From assembly GCA_944358495.1 (NCBI GenBank), contig CALVRF010000005.1:1-29144 (forward strand): 29,144 bases of DNA, in the 5' to 3' direction. The notes under the pieces were generated by a model. It was not told where the DNA came from. It did not search any database and worked only from the letters and a program-made list of their open reading frames with translations. Positions 15,982-23,677 of this stretch are shown here, piece after piece. This DNA is from an uncultured Bacilli bacterium. Its GTDB lineage: Bacteria; Bacillota_I; Bacilli_A; RF39; UBA660. The stretch's first letter is position 1. Each line of letters opens with the position of its first letter. The position numbers were made by a program, and so were the translations under genes.

Positions 15982-16878
15982 CTAAGCACGTTTGGTGCTT
16001 TTTTTATAAATTAAACCGTAAATAATAAATAGAACAATAGATACAATAATGGAAACTAGGCCGGTTATTAAAATATTATGTGAAAATGATGAACTGAATG
16101 AAGTAACCATAAATGACAAATTGTATTCATTTAGTGCTAAGGTAATAATATCCGTCATAATAAAACTAGTCGCAACGGTCATAACTCCAGCAATTAGTGG
16201 GGCTGATGCCATGTATGATAAGAATCGTTTTTCGTTTTTCTTTAAGAAAATGACGATGATTAGGCTAACTAAAGTAATAATAACTAAAGCGGTTTTAACT
16301 TCGCTACTAAAGATGAACTGAATATCTTTGATCATATTTTGATCAATTTTACTATCGATAGTTGTTTGATTTGGTAAATTGTCAATTATTCCAGCACTAG
16401 CACTTTTTAACCTAATAACTAAGACTTCTTTTTTGGTGTCGCTGATATCTATATCACTATTATCAATCCATTTATCAATATTGTCATCGACTAATTTGTT
16501 AAAGTCTTCACTAGTTAAAGTCTTACCTTCTTTACCATTAATAACATAGTCGGTAGTGGTTCCAATAGCCTGGCCTAAAAATTCTTTGACTTCATTTGAG
16601 TTAAATATTTCATCAACTAGCTTTGTTGAAATGCCATGACTTTCAGCTTCTTCATAGGCGGTATTGATGATATCGGCTATTTCTTCTTTTTGACCGGCAG
16701 TGGCCGTACTATTTCTGATTTTATTAATTTCGTGGGCAACATCGATGTTAGAAGCAGTTTTCTCGATGTTTTCGGTACTAAAGAATGAACTAACATTACT
16801 TAACAAAAATAAAACATATAGCATTATAGCGGCTATAGCAGTTAAAATTACCGCAACAATAGTTTTAAATGTATTCAT
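15982..16878 (-). CDS. Membrane protein with large outer domain, unknown
   Basis: A 298-residue protein. One N-terminal membrane segment (about 8-28), an acidic helical outer domain (about 32-193) with many Asp, Ile and Asn, then three membrane segments (about 195-210, 218-240, 265-290) and a basic tail (KKSTKRA). No enzymatic motif or known family was recognised. AGGGAGG precedes the start. It is a single gene, convergent with dedA, and the two genes end 6 bases apart with terminators nested in each other's coding ends. Confidence 0.75.
   Translation of the reverse strand: MNTFKTIVAVILTAIAAIMLYVLFLLSNVSSFFSTENIEKTASNIDVAHEINKIRNSTATAGQKEEIADIINTAYEEAESHGISTKLVDEIFNSNEVKEFLGQAIGTTTDYVINGKEGKTLTSEDFNKLVDDNIDKWIDNSDIDISDTKKEVLVIRLKSASAGIIDNLPNQTTIDSKIDQNMIKDIQFIFSSEVKTALVIITLVSLIIVIFLKKNEKRFLSYMASAPLIAGVMTVATSFIMTDIITLALNEYNLSFMVTSFSSSFSHNILITGLVSIIVSIVLFIIYGLIYKKSTKRA
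15984..16005 (+). terminator. Terminator of dedA, within the convergent gene
   Basis: AGCAC/GTGCT stem (15985-15989 with 15995-15999) followed by a run of T on the plus strand. It lies inside the last codons (KSTKRA) of the convergent gene. Confidence 0.8.
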
Positions 16879-16966
16879 AGTATTCCTCCCTTGCTTTATA
16901 TTATATCAGAAAATATGATTAAAGAAAAACTTAAGTTAAGTTCTTTATCTTTATTTTGTTTTTTAG

Positions 16967-16972
16967 TATAAT
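16967..16972 (+). promoter_or_regulatory. -10 box of the DUF5684 gene
   Basis: TATAAT lies 23 bases upstream of the start at 16995. The -35 region is weak (TTCTTT or TTTATC at 20 or 17 bases). Confidence 0.45.
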
Positions 16973-16994
16973 AAAATTAGAAAGGAGTAAGGAG

Positions 16995-17399
16995 ATGTAT
17001 TACGAGGGATCATATAGCTATACTTTGGATGAATTTAATATGGAAGCTTTAATGCCAATATTAGTCGTAACCTTAGCTTTGATGGTTCTATATATTATCG
17101 GCTTATGGAAGATCTACAAAAAAGCTGGAGAGCCTGGATGGGGAGCAATCATTCCATTTTATAACCAATACATTTTAGCTAAAATTACTTTAGGTAATGG
17201 ATGGTTATTTTTGTTGCTATTCATTCCAATTGTTAATATCATTATGCTACTGGTTATGATGTATCGCTTGGCTACAGTCTTCGGAAGAAGCGGACTATTT
17301 GGAGTTGGTTTAATTTTCTTACCATTTATTTTCACTTTAGTCTTGGGATTTGGGAAAAGCGAATACATTGGAAATCAAGTAGAGGAAAATAATAGTTAA
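16995..17399 (+). CDS. DUF5684-like membrane protein with intron-altered C-terminus
   Basis: A 134-residue protein with four membrane segments. It shows the pattern WKIYKKAGEPGWGAIIPFYNQYILAKI (quoted here only as landmarks WKIYKKAGEPGW and IPFYN), then VNIIMLLVMMYRLA and GFGKSEYIGN, as in DUF5684 proteins. Function is unknown. The ATG at 16995 lies eight bases after AAAGGAG. The last residues after GN (QVEENNS) and the stop are read from domain VI of the group II intron inserted at 17374; joining the flanks without the intron gives GNTK and a stop at the same point. Confidence 0.8.
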   Translation: MYYEGSYSYTLDEFNMEALMPILVVTLALMVLYIIGLWKIYKKAGEPGWGAIIPFYNQYILAKITLGNGWLFLLLFIPIVNIIMLLVMMYRLATVFGRSGLFGVGLIFLPFIFTLVLGFGKSEYIGNQVEENNS

Positions 17400-17418
17400 A
17401 TTATTTTGCCCCTCTCAC

Positions 17419-17451
17419 ACCACCGTACGTACGGTTCTCGTATACGGCGGT
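17419..17451 (-). ncRNA. Group II intron domain V
   Basis: A hairpin with arms ACCGCCGTA and TACGGTGGT (one G-T pair), inner stem and GAGAACC/GTACG region, the catalytic core of the ribozyme. It lies between the reverse transcriptase stop and domain VI. A CGC triad can be read at the base of the stem, as described for class C introns. Confidence 0.8.
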
Positions 17452-17456
17452 TCAAT

Positions 17457-18725
17457 TTATATTACAGTATGGACTTTTTGGTAATGGTCTAGTGGAAACA
17501 CTAGACCTTTTTGTTTTAACCGTTCATTAGAAATTGCTATATGTAGTACCACTGTACTTGCTACCCAGTAATATCCTCTTCTGGTATTTGCTACCATATG
17601 AACATTATGTTCTGAAATACCAAGTTTTCTTAATGCCTTGTATTTAGTTCTTGGTTTCTTCCAATATTTCCAAATACACATTCGTAGTCTATGTCTTAGA
17701 TGTTCTCCTATTCCTTGCATAAGAGTTTTCATATCTGCTATTCTAAAGTAGTTTATCCAACCTCTTATGACCTGGTTAAGCTTTTCGATTTTTCCATCAA
17801 TAGACATCGCATTACTTCGACTAGTGATATCCTTTAGCTTTGCTTTAAACTTTTGTACGGATTTTACATGTGGTTTTGGTCTCCAAAGACCTTTCCTATT
17901 ATAAAATCCAAATCCTAGATACTTAATTTCTCTTGGTCTTGCAATTTTGCTTTTTTCGGCATTGACAATAAGTCCAAGTTTCTTTTCAATATATCTAGTG
18001 ACTGATTGCATTACACGATTTGCAGCTTTTTCGCTTTTCACTAAGATTAGACTATCATCTGCATACCTAACGAAGCGAAGTCCTCTTTTCTCTAATTCTT
18101 TATCTAATTCGTTTAACATAATATTAGATAATAAGGGACTTAAATTACCTCCTTGCGGTGTACCAACTTTGGTAGGTTGTACTACTCCATTTATCATGAC
18201 ACCACTTACTAGATATTTTCTGATTAATGAAACAACTCTCCCATCTTTGATAGTTTTTCTTATTATGCCTATTAATTTATCTTGATTTACATTATCAAAG
18301 AATGCTTGCAAGTCTATATCTACTACCCAGTCGTAACCATCATTAAAGTATTCTAGCGCTTTTATGACAGCCATTTCACAACTTCTTCTTGGTCTAAAAC
18401 CATAGCTAGTTTCACTAAACTGTGGCTCGAACAATGGAGTGATTACTTGCACGATTGCTTGTTGGATTACTCTATCTACTACTGTTGGGATTCCAAGTTT
18501 TCTCATTTTACCATTTTCTTTTGGTATTTCAACTCTTCTTACTGGATTAGGCTTGTATTTTAACTTTCTTATTTGTTCTTTGATTTCTTCTTTATGTTGA
18601 AATAAATACACTCCTAATTCTTCTACAGTAACACCATCAACTCCACTAGCTCCTTTGTTTTTATAGACTTGTTCATAGGCTCTATAGAGATTGTTGTTAT
18701 CTAAGATTTTCTCTAGTAATTCCAT
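17457..18725 (-). CDS. ltrA: Group II intron reverse transcriptase/maturase
   Basis: A 422-residue protein that helps splicing and copies the intron into new sites. Reverse transcriptase blocks are intact: KGASGVDGVT (24-33), KLGIPTVVDRVIQQA (76-90), YGFRPRRS (108-115), VDIDLQAFFDNV (135-146), GTPQGGNLSPLLSNI (188-202) and YADD (221-224). The maturase/X domain (about 290-385) contains GWINYFRIADM. There is no HNH endonuclease, so retrohoming would use nascent DNA strands or hairpin targets. The ATG at 18725 has AAAGGAAG upstream; the longer frame to 18797 runs into ribozyme sequence. Confidence 0.93.
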   Translation of the reverse strand: MELLEKILDNNNLYRAYEQVYKNKGASGVDGVTVEELGVYLFQHKEEIKEQIRKLKYKPNPVRRVEIPKENGKMRKLGIPTVVDRVIQQAIVQVITPLFEPQFSETSYGFRPRRSCEMAVIKALEYFNDGYDWVVDIDLQAFFDNVNQDKLIGIIRKTIKDGRVVSLIRKYLVSGVMINGVVQPTKVGTPQGGNLSPLLSNIMLNELDKELEKRGLRFVRYADDSLILVKSEKAANRVMQSVTRYIEKKLGLIVNAEKSKIARPREIKYLGFGFYNRKGLWRPKPHVKSVQKFKAKLKDITSRSNAMSIDGKIEKLNQVIRGWINYFRIADMKTLMQGIGEHLRHRLRMCIWKYWKKPRTKYKALRKLGISEHNVHMVANTRRGYYWVASTVVLHIAISNERLKQKGLVFPLDHYQKVHTVI

Positions 18726-19252
18726 ACTCGTTTCTTCCTTTCTAATTTCATAATAAAGCGAATCATCTTTTATAAGGTTATTACTTGGATACGCCAACTT
18801 TCCTTACGTATTATCATTCTGACTTTTCACTTTATTGATTTTAGTGTTCGAAACACTATAAATTGTTCAGTCCTTCCTAGTAACTTACTAGTACTATGAC
18901 TTCGGCTGACTTCTTACGATAAACCTTTTTCGACCGACTTTAACAATCCTTATATGAAAAGTTTTGTACTTATTCGTTCGTAAGATCTCCCGTGGTAAGA
19001 CATATCACTTTCCTCGTTTAGCCACTTAAATTACTTCTGCAGAGTTACGGGTATCTTTTGGACTTTAGTTTGTTATGCAACCTTGTCCGTCTACATAGCC
19101 TTTTAAGTTCCTGTTCGTTGGCCCACGATTTTGTTTCACACTTCCTTTAGCCCCAACCTCACGATTGATGCGTTGTGCTTCCCTAACACTTCGTTGATAC
19201 CTACGCGTGTAGTGGACTTTCACCACCTAGCGATATGCCATGCACGGCGCAC
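18726..19252 (-). ncRNA. Group II intron ribozyme 5' domains (I to start of IV)
   Basis: Untranslated 5' part of the intron, from GTGCGCC to the reverse transcriptase start. It holds the conserved 5' GTGCG end, the GTGGTGAAAGTCCAC helix, and candidate EBS1 at 18962-18969. It contains no gene. Confidence 0.75.
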
Positions 19253-19280
19253 ATACAAAATAAACGCCACTTGGTGTTTA
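19253..19280 (-). terminator. Terminator of the MGMT-like gene and intron target
   Basis: A stem of about 12 bp, AAAATAAACACC pairing with GGCGTTTATTTT, with loop AAGT. On the minus strand the expected T tail is interrupted after TTTTGTAT by the intron. Confidence 0.8.
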
Positions 19281-19586
19281 TTTTGTTTTCCACTGATATT
19301 GAGATAAGTCAACATGACCATTAGATTTAAAAGTTAAGCCTTCTTGTTTTAATAAATCTTTTTGATTAAGAAAATGAGGTGCTGGACGACCATTTGAATT
19401 TACTACCCGATGACACGGATAACTTCCAAATAAATCAGCCATTTTTAAAATTTTTCCGACCAATCGAGCATTTTTAGGATGACCAGATAACTGGGCTATT
19501 TGTCCATAAGTTGCGACTTTGCCAAAAGGAATTTCTTGGACAATGGCTAAAACTTGATATATTAATTCTTTATTTAAAGTAGTCAT
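19278..19586 (-). CDS. MGMT-family DNA-binding-domain protein
   Basis: A 102-residue protein equal to the C-terminal half of O6-alkylguanine-DNA methyltransferases. It has IPFGKVATYGQIAQLSGHP, then NARLVGKIL (Arg finger region), and the alkyl-acceptor motif PCHRVV. Tryptophan-type ATL proteins lack this cysteine, so transferase activity is possible. The ATG at 19586 follows GAGGAG; a longer frame from 19634 would overlap the CYTH gene and lacks a site. It lies 16 bases downstream of the CYTH gene, so they are probably an operon. Confidence 0.88.
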   Translation of the reverse strand: MTTLNKELIYQVLAIVQEIPFGKVATYGQIAQLSGHPKNARLVGKILKMADLFGSYPCHRVVNSNGRPAPHFLNQKDLLKQEGLTFKSNGHVDLSQYQWKTK

Positions 19587-19602
19587 AGTTTTATTACTCC
19601 TC

Positions 19603-20235
19603 TTATTCTTTGACTTGTGGCATGGGTTTATCAAAAGTTACGTGATTTAATTGCTTAATATTTTGACTTTTACACAGCTGTGAATATTTATCATCCCAAG
19701 ATAGACGGTAGGCCTTATTAATATCTAATTCTAAAATTCGCACCCATTTTCTAACTACTTCTTGGGGATTTTTGTCAGTACTTTTATTTTCAATTTCTAA
19801 AGCCATACCAAAAGGGTATTCATCAACGGCTATTTCAATTTCATCATTAGTAAAAACGGTTCGGTATCTTTCATAACTTTCTATAAGTTTCATTTTTAAT
19901 ACATTATCTATTAAAAACATTAAGTTATCATATTCATCATATTTTATCGTTAATTCTATTTCTTCTTCTTTATTTACATCCGTAGTTTTAGTGTCCGGGA
20001 TTCTTCTTTTCCAGCTAATTTTACATTTAGAAAAAACATCATTTTTGGTGATTCTAACTCTAAATCTTCCATCAATTTTTTTAGAATAAAAGCTCATTTC
20101 AGCATTTGGATGGTCATACTGCATGGTTTTTTCATAACAACGGCTCCTCATAGTTAGATCTGGAAGTTTTTTTATTTTTTTAATTATAGTTTCCAATTTA
20201 GATGTAGGAAAATAGTATCTTACTTCATATTCCAT
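19603..20235 (-). CDS. CYTH-domain phosphohydrolase/cyclase-like protein
   Basis: A 210-residue CYTH (CyaB/thiamine triphosphatase) protein. The N-terminal MEYEVRYYF matches the ExExK signature in the form ExExR. Further charged strands line the tunnel: RFRVRITK, KISWKRR, EEEIELTI, ERYRTVF and EIAVDEYPFGMALEIE. The family acts on triphosphate substrates with metal ions; the true substrate (inorganic triphosphate, thiamine triphosphate or another) cannot be told. AAAGGAG precedes the start. A TATAAT box (20266-20271), inside the istB remnant, may drive it. Confidence 0.85.
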   Translation of the reverse strand: MEYEVRYYFPTSKLETIIKKIKKLPDLTMRSRCYEKTMQYDHPNAEMSFYSKKIDGRFRVRITKNDVFSKCKISWKRRIPDTKTTDVNKEEEIELTIKYDEYDNLMFLIDNVLKMKLIESYERYRTVFTNDEIEIAVDEYPFGMALEIENKSTDKNPQEVVRKWVRILELDINKAYRLSWDDKYSQLCKSQNIKQLNHVTFDKPMPQVKE

Positions 20236-20257
20236 TTAATCATCTCCTTTTTTTTGT

Positions 20258-20785
20258 CTAATTTATTATAGCCGATCCATTAGCTATCATTGTATCTCCA
20301 AACAACTCTCCCCATTTGGAAAAAGCCTTATTGGTGGTTATTATTGTCGAATGTTTTTCATATCTTTTATTTATTAATTGAAATAATAAATTGGCTCCCT
20401 CAATATCAATAGGTAAATAACCAACTTCATCTATTATCAATAATTTATATTTAGATAATGTTTTTAACTTATCATTTAATCTGTTTTGTGATAGTGCTTT
20501 TTTTAATGCACTAATCAAATCATTACAATTAATAAAATAAGTGCTTTTATAGGTCTTGGCATTTTCTAGACCTATAGATATAGCTAAATGAGTTTTTCCA
20601 ACCCCGGGACTACCTACAAACAAAATATTTTCATGTTTTTCGATAAATCTTAAATTTTTAAAATCTAATATTTCTTCTTTATTTAGTGATGGTTGAAAAG
20701 AAAAATCAAAATCCTCAAAAGTTTTTATATATGGAAAACCTGCAAACTGGATAGAGTGTATGATTAATTTGTGATAATGTCTTAA
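20258..20785 (-). pseudogene. istB: istB remnant, IS21-family ATP-binding helper
   Basis: A broken IstB. Preserved are AGFPYIKTFEDFDFSFQPS, Walker A GSPGVGKTHLA and Walker B LLIIDEVGYLPID, with STIITTNKAFSKWGELFGD near the end. The N-terminal part is missing: the frame runs to the left end of the ISNCY element at about 20786. The C-terminus is cut after GDTMIAN, where about ten bases are deleted and the frame is lost (expected AILDRLLHH). No partner istA is in the window. Confidence 0.8.
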
Positions 20786-20808
20786 GTGTTAACTTGCAAA
20801 AATGTCTC
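20786..20808 (+). repeat. Left terminal inverted repeat of the ISNCY element
   Basis: GTGTTAACTTGC followed by AAAAATGTCTC; it matches the reverse complement of 22425-22448 in most positions. A related AATGTCT copy lies just outside at 20776-20782. Confidence 0.65.
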
Positions 20809-20821
20809 AATAATAATATTA

Positions 20822-20841
20822 TATGTCGCTGAGGTGACATA
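20822..20841 (+). promoter_or_regulatory. Hairpin covering the transposase ribosome binding site
   Basis: An 8-bp stem TATGTCGC/GTGACATA with loop TGAG. The GAGGTG ribosome binding site is partly in loop and stem, two bases before the ATG. Such hairpins block translation from read-through RNA in several IS families. Confidence 0.55.
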
Positions 20842-20842
20842 A

Positions 20843-22242
20843 ATGAGAAAGGTTGAATTAAGAATGAATGAACAATTAAAAAATGAAGTTATTAAAGAAC
20901 TAGTGGACCATAATGGTAATAAAAATCGAGCTTGTAAAAAACTCGGTCTATCTAGAAGACAAATTGACCGTCTTATTATCAAATATAAGGAGAAAGGTAA
21001 AGCGGGCTTCGTCCACGGAAATAGAACTCGTAAGCCAATTAACGCTTTTGATAACTCAATCTCCGAAGATATTATACTACTTTATAGAAACAAATATCAA
21101 GACTGGAATTTCTTTCATTTTAAAGAATTTCTAAAAAAGGACGAAAATATTGCTGTTTCTTATGATTTTATTTACAAAACTTTAACTAAAAAAGTATTTT
21201 ATCTCCTAAAGCTCATAAAAAAACTAAGCGAAAATTTGCAAAGCAGAAACTACTTAATGAAAAGAAAATTAATCTTGCCATGAGTAATGAGCAAATAGAA
21301 TCTATAGTAAATCATGAAATTGCTTTAGAAGATTCTCACCCGAGAGGTGAAAAACCTAAATATTTTGGTGAAGTTATTGAACAAGATGGCTCTATTCATG
21401 CATGGTTTGGTGAAAGTAAATCATGTCTTCATCTCGCCATTGATAAAGCCACATCTACTATTGTGGGAGCCTATTTTGATAAGCAAGAAACATTAAATGG
21501 TTATTATCATGTTTTCTATCAAATTCTTACTAATTATGGTATCCCTTATAAGTTTTTAACCGATAATAGAACTGTATTTAATTATATGTCTCTGAATCCC
21601 GATAAACGTACTTCTGATAAGGATGTTTTAACTCAATATGGTTATGCTTGTAAGCAATTAGGTGTGGATCTTGAAACTACCTCTGTCTCTCAAGCAAAAG
21701 GATTAATCGAAAGAACAAATGGCACTTTCCAAGGCAGACTAGTTAACGAACTAAAATTAAATGGAATTACAACTATTGAAGAAGCAAACAAATATCTTTT
21801 AGATGTTTTTGTACCTTATTTTAACAAGAGATTTGCCATGGATTATAGAAAGTTTGAATCAGTATTTGAAACATCACCTAGTGAAGAAAAGATTAACTAT
21901 ACTTTAGCGATTCTAACCCCTAGAAAAATAGACAATGGTAACTCTATTAAATATCAAAATCAATACTACCAGCCATACCAAGATGGCAAATTAAAATGTT
22001 TCCTACCAAAAACCGAATGTTTAGTTATTAAAGCCTATAATGGTGACCTATTAGTTACAATTGATGAACAAGTTTTTGAATTAAAGGAATTGTCAAGAAA
22101 TGAAAGATTTTCTAAAGAATTTGATGAAGTTATTGAGGTTAAAGAAAAGAAAAAATACATTCCTCCAATGACTCATCCATGGAAAATAGAATATTTTAAA
22201 AAACAATTAAAAAAAGCACATACCAATTATGTATATGCTTAG
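20843..22242 (+). pseudogene. ISNCY-family transposase, frameshifted
   Basis: Frame 1 (20843-21283) has the helix-turn-helix start typical of this group (KNRACKKLGLSRRQIDRLI). Frame 2 (open through 21280-22242) has the DDE-type core: EQDGSIHAWFG, LAIDKATSTIVGAYFDKQET, FLTDNRTVFNY and QAKGLIERTNGTFQGRL. The join lies at a run of six A (21188-21193): one more A restores the expected sequence SPKAHKKTKRKFAKQKLL leading into MSNEQIES. Either a deletion has killed the gene or slippage on the A run makes full-length protein; a programmed signal is not known for this group. Confidence 0.8.
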
Positions 22243-22312
22243 GGAAACTTTATGCCGAGAAAACTTTTAACAAGTAAAGAAATATTTTGTACCTTTTGGG
22301 AGTTTCTTTGTA

Positions 22313-22353
22313 GTTTTTCACTTTTTGAAAAACTGCGAAGAAAACGACTTATT
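22313..22353 (+). repeat. Long perfect hairpin in the ISNCY 3' region
   Basis: A 17-bp stem (22313-22329 with 22337-22353, two G-T pairs) with a 7-base loop, lying between the transposase stop and the right inverted repeat. No T tract follows, so it is not a classic terminator. Confidence 0.65.
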
Positions 22354-22424
22354 ATAAATAAAAATATTTCTGCTTGTCAAAAGGAAATTGGAATAAATTT
22401 TCCCGCTAATGTTTACTTTTTTTC

Positions 22425-22448
22425 GAGACATTTTCCAAAGTTATTGAC
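22425..22448 (-). repeat. Right terminal inverted repeat of the ISNCY element
   Basis: On the minus strand GTCAATAACTTTGG followed by AAAATGTCTC, pairing with the left repeat. Confidence 0.65.
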
Positions 22449-23225
22449 AATAATTATATTGAATTTAATGATGAATTATGGAGAATAATTGCTAAAGAAA
22501 TAGATGGAACATATAAAATAATTAGAAGTGAATTATTACCACAAAATGAAGGATATACAACTATGGCTTACGATGAGAAAAATCATCGTACGGCTGAAAA
22601 AAACACATATTGTATTAGTTCTCAATTAGGGTGTGGTGTATTTGCAAGTATAGATGGCACATTTAAAACTCCAGATAATCAATATTACGGAACTGTAACT
22701 GAGGATTCAAGTATAAAAGAGTACTTGAATACAACATATTACAATAGTTTAACAGAAGAAGCTAGACAACAAGTAAGTAGTCATAACTATGATATAGGAG
22801 CGGTTGAATACTTAGATGAAAATAAAAATGATAGTGTCGAAAAAAATATTGCCGGAGAAAAAATGTACCAATGGAATGGCTATGTTGGTTTAGCTAGTGT
22901 TAGCGACTTATTAAAGGCCAGTATATCTCCGTCTTGTACTTCGGCCACTGAACAGTATAGCAATCATGATCGCAATTTAAATTACCTTTTAGAATTACCA
23001 AATGAAACAGGATATTGGCTTATTAATGCTTTTGCACAAGAATCACGTGAACGCTCATATGGTGTTTGGGCTGCTGTTGTTCTTGAAAACACAGGATGGT
23101 TTGATATTAATCATGCTTATCTTGCTGATTTGGGTGGAATCCGACCAGTTCTCTATCTCTCATCAGATATCATCTTAAGTGGAACAGGAACTTCTGCAGA
23201 TCCGTTCACAATAATGACTAGCTAA
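22449..23225 (+). pseudogene. Surface protein paralogue, N-terminus lost
   Basis: The frame begins at the right end of the ISNCY element with NNYIEFNDELWRIIAKE, which matches residues about 81-97 of the surface protein at 7563-8582 (NNYIEFNGELWRIIAIE). It continues with the same architecture: TYCISS, WNGYVGLASVSDLLKAS, and a C-terminal GGIRPVLYLSSDIILSGTGT. The leader, anchor and start codon are missing, so it is likely not made, or only as an internal fragment from the ATG at 22563. A terminator follows directly. Confidence 0.8.
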
Positions 23226-23230
23226 TATAA

Positions 23231-23264
23231 AAACATAGTGTTTGATTATTCACTATGTTTTTTT
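23231..23264. terminator. Bidirectional terminator
   Basis: AAACATAGTG/CACTATGTTT stem (23231-23240 with 23251-23260), 10-base loop, T tract on plus and A-rich flank on the left. It serves the surface paralogue (+) and the DUF5661 gene (-). Confidence 0.85.
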
Positions 23265-23512
23265 GTTTTAAGAAATTCTTCAAATTTTTGAATACCATAA
23301 TCCTTATTATAATAGTTAGGAAATTCATTTAGATGGGCTAGTGCTATTTTAGATGTGGTTAATAAATTATCATTAGTTATATTGGTTTTAGGACTAATAG
23401 TTCCATGTTCTAATTCTAGATTAATGCCGGTTAAAAATTCTTCGGGCGTAAATTTATCAAAAGTAATTCCTAATACTGACGCTATATAATAAGCATCTTT
23501 TAAGTTATACAT
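23246..23512 (-). CDS. DUF5661 family protein
   Basis: An 88-residue soluble protein. The family pattern is clear: DAYYIASVLGITFDKFTPEEFLTGINLELEHG, then TNITNDNLLTTSKIALAHLNEFPNYYN (landmarks LELEHG and ALAHLNEFP). Its function is unknown; it occurs in archaea and bacteria and in phages. GGTGA precedes the ATG. It stands alone between the scarred surface gene and the second dedA. Confidence 0.85.
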   Translation of the reverse strand: MYNLKDAYYIASVLGITFDKFTPEEFLTGINLELEHGTISPKTNITNDNLLTTSKIALAHLNEFPNYYNKDYGIQKFEEFLKTKKHSE

Positions 23513-23677
23513 TATATCACCAGTATAATATATGGATAATTAAAGTTAGTTATGATAATTTAAGTAATAGACTTTACTAATAGTTGATTATTTTTTAAAA
23601 TATATTTAGGAGTTTTTATTTATTTAATTTACAAAAAATTTGTTTATCAAAAAAAATAATTAAAGGAGTGATGTGTG

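Larger units (their letters stand above)
17374..19252 (-). mobile_element. Group II intron, probably class C, complete
   Basis: A 1879-base intron on the minus strand. The 5' end is GTGCGCC at 19252, with a typical GGTGGTGAAAGTCCAC block near 19210-19227. The 3' end is CTACTTGAT at 17374, with the bulged branch-point A seven bases from the end. Domain V is at 17419-17451 (9-bp outer stem) and domain VI at about 17374-17418. It encodes a reverse transcriptase without endonuclease domain. The 5' exon is the hairpin terminator of the MGMT-like gene, the preferred target type of class C introns. A candidate EBS1, GTACAAAA (18962-18969), pairs with the last eight exon bases TTTTGTAT with one G-T pair. 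Exact ends are inferred. Confidence 0.85.
20786..22448 (+). mobile_element. ISNCY (IS1202-like) insertion sequence
   Basis: An element of about 1.66 kb. Imperfect terminal inverted repeats are visible: left 20786-20808 and right 22425-22448 share TAACTT and AAAATGTCTC cores in opposite orientation. It carries one transposase gene with a frameshift. Exact ends are uncertain by a few bases and no target duplication was found; the left flank is an istB remnant and the right flank is a surface-protein gene. Confidence 0.75.

Noticed and set aside
20258..22242. A single IS21 element with istA and istB
   Set aside because: The istB piece is on the opposite strand to the transposase, and the transposase is of the ISNCY/IS1202 type, not IstA.
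22252..22488. 78-codon open frame after the ISNCY transposase
   Set aside because: It crosses the hairpin and the right inverted repeat and runs out of frame into the surface-protein remnant; no ribosome binding site and no protein-like pattern.
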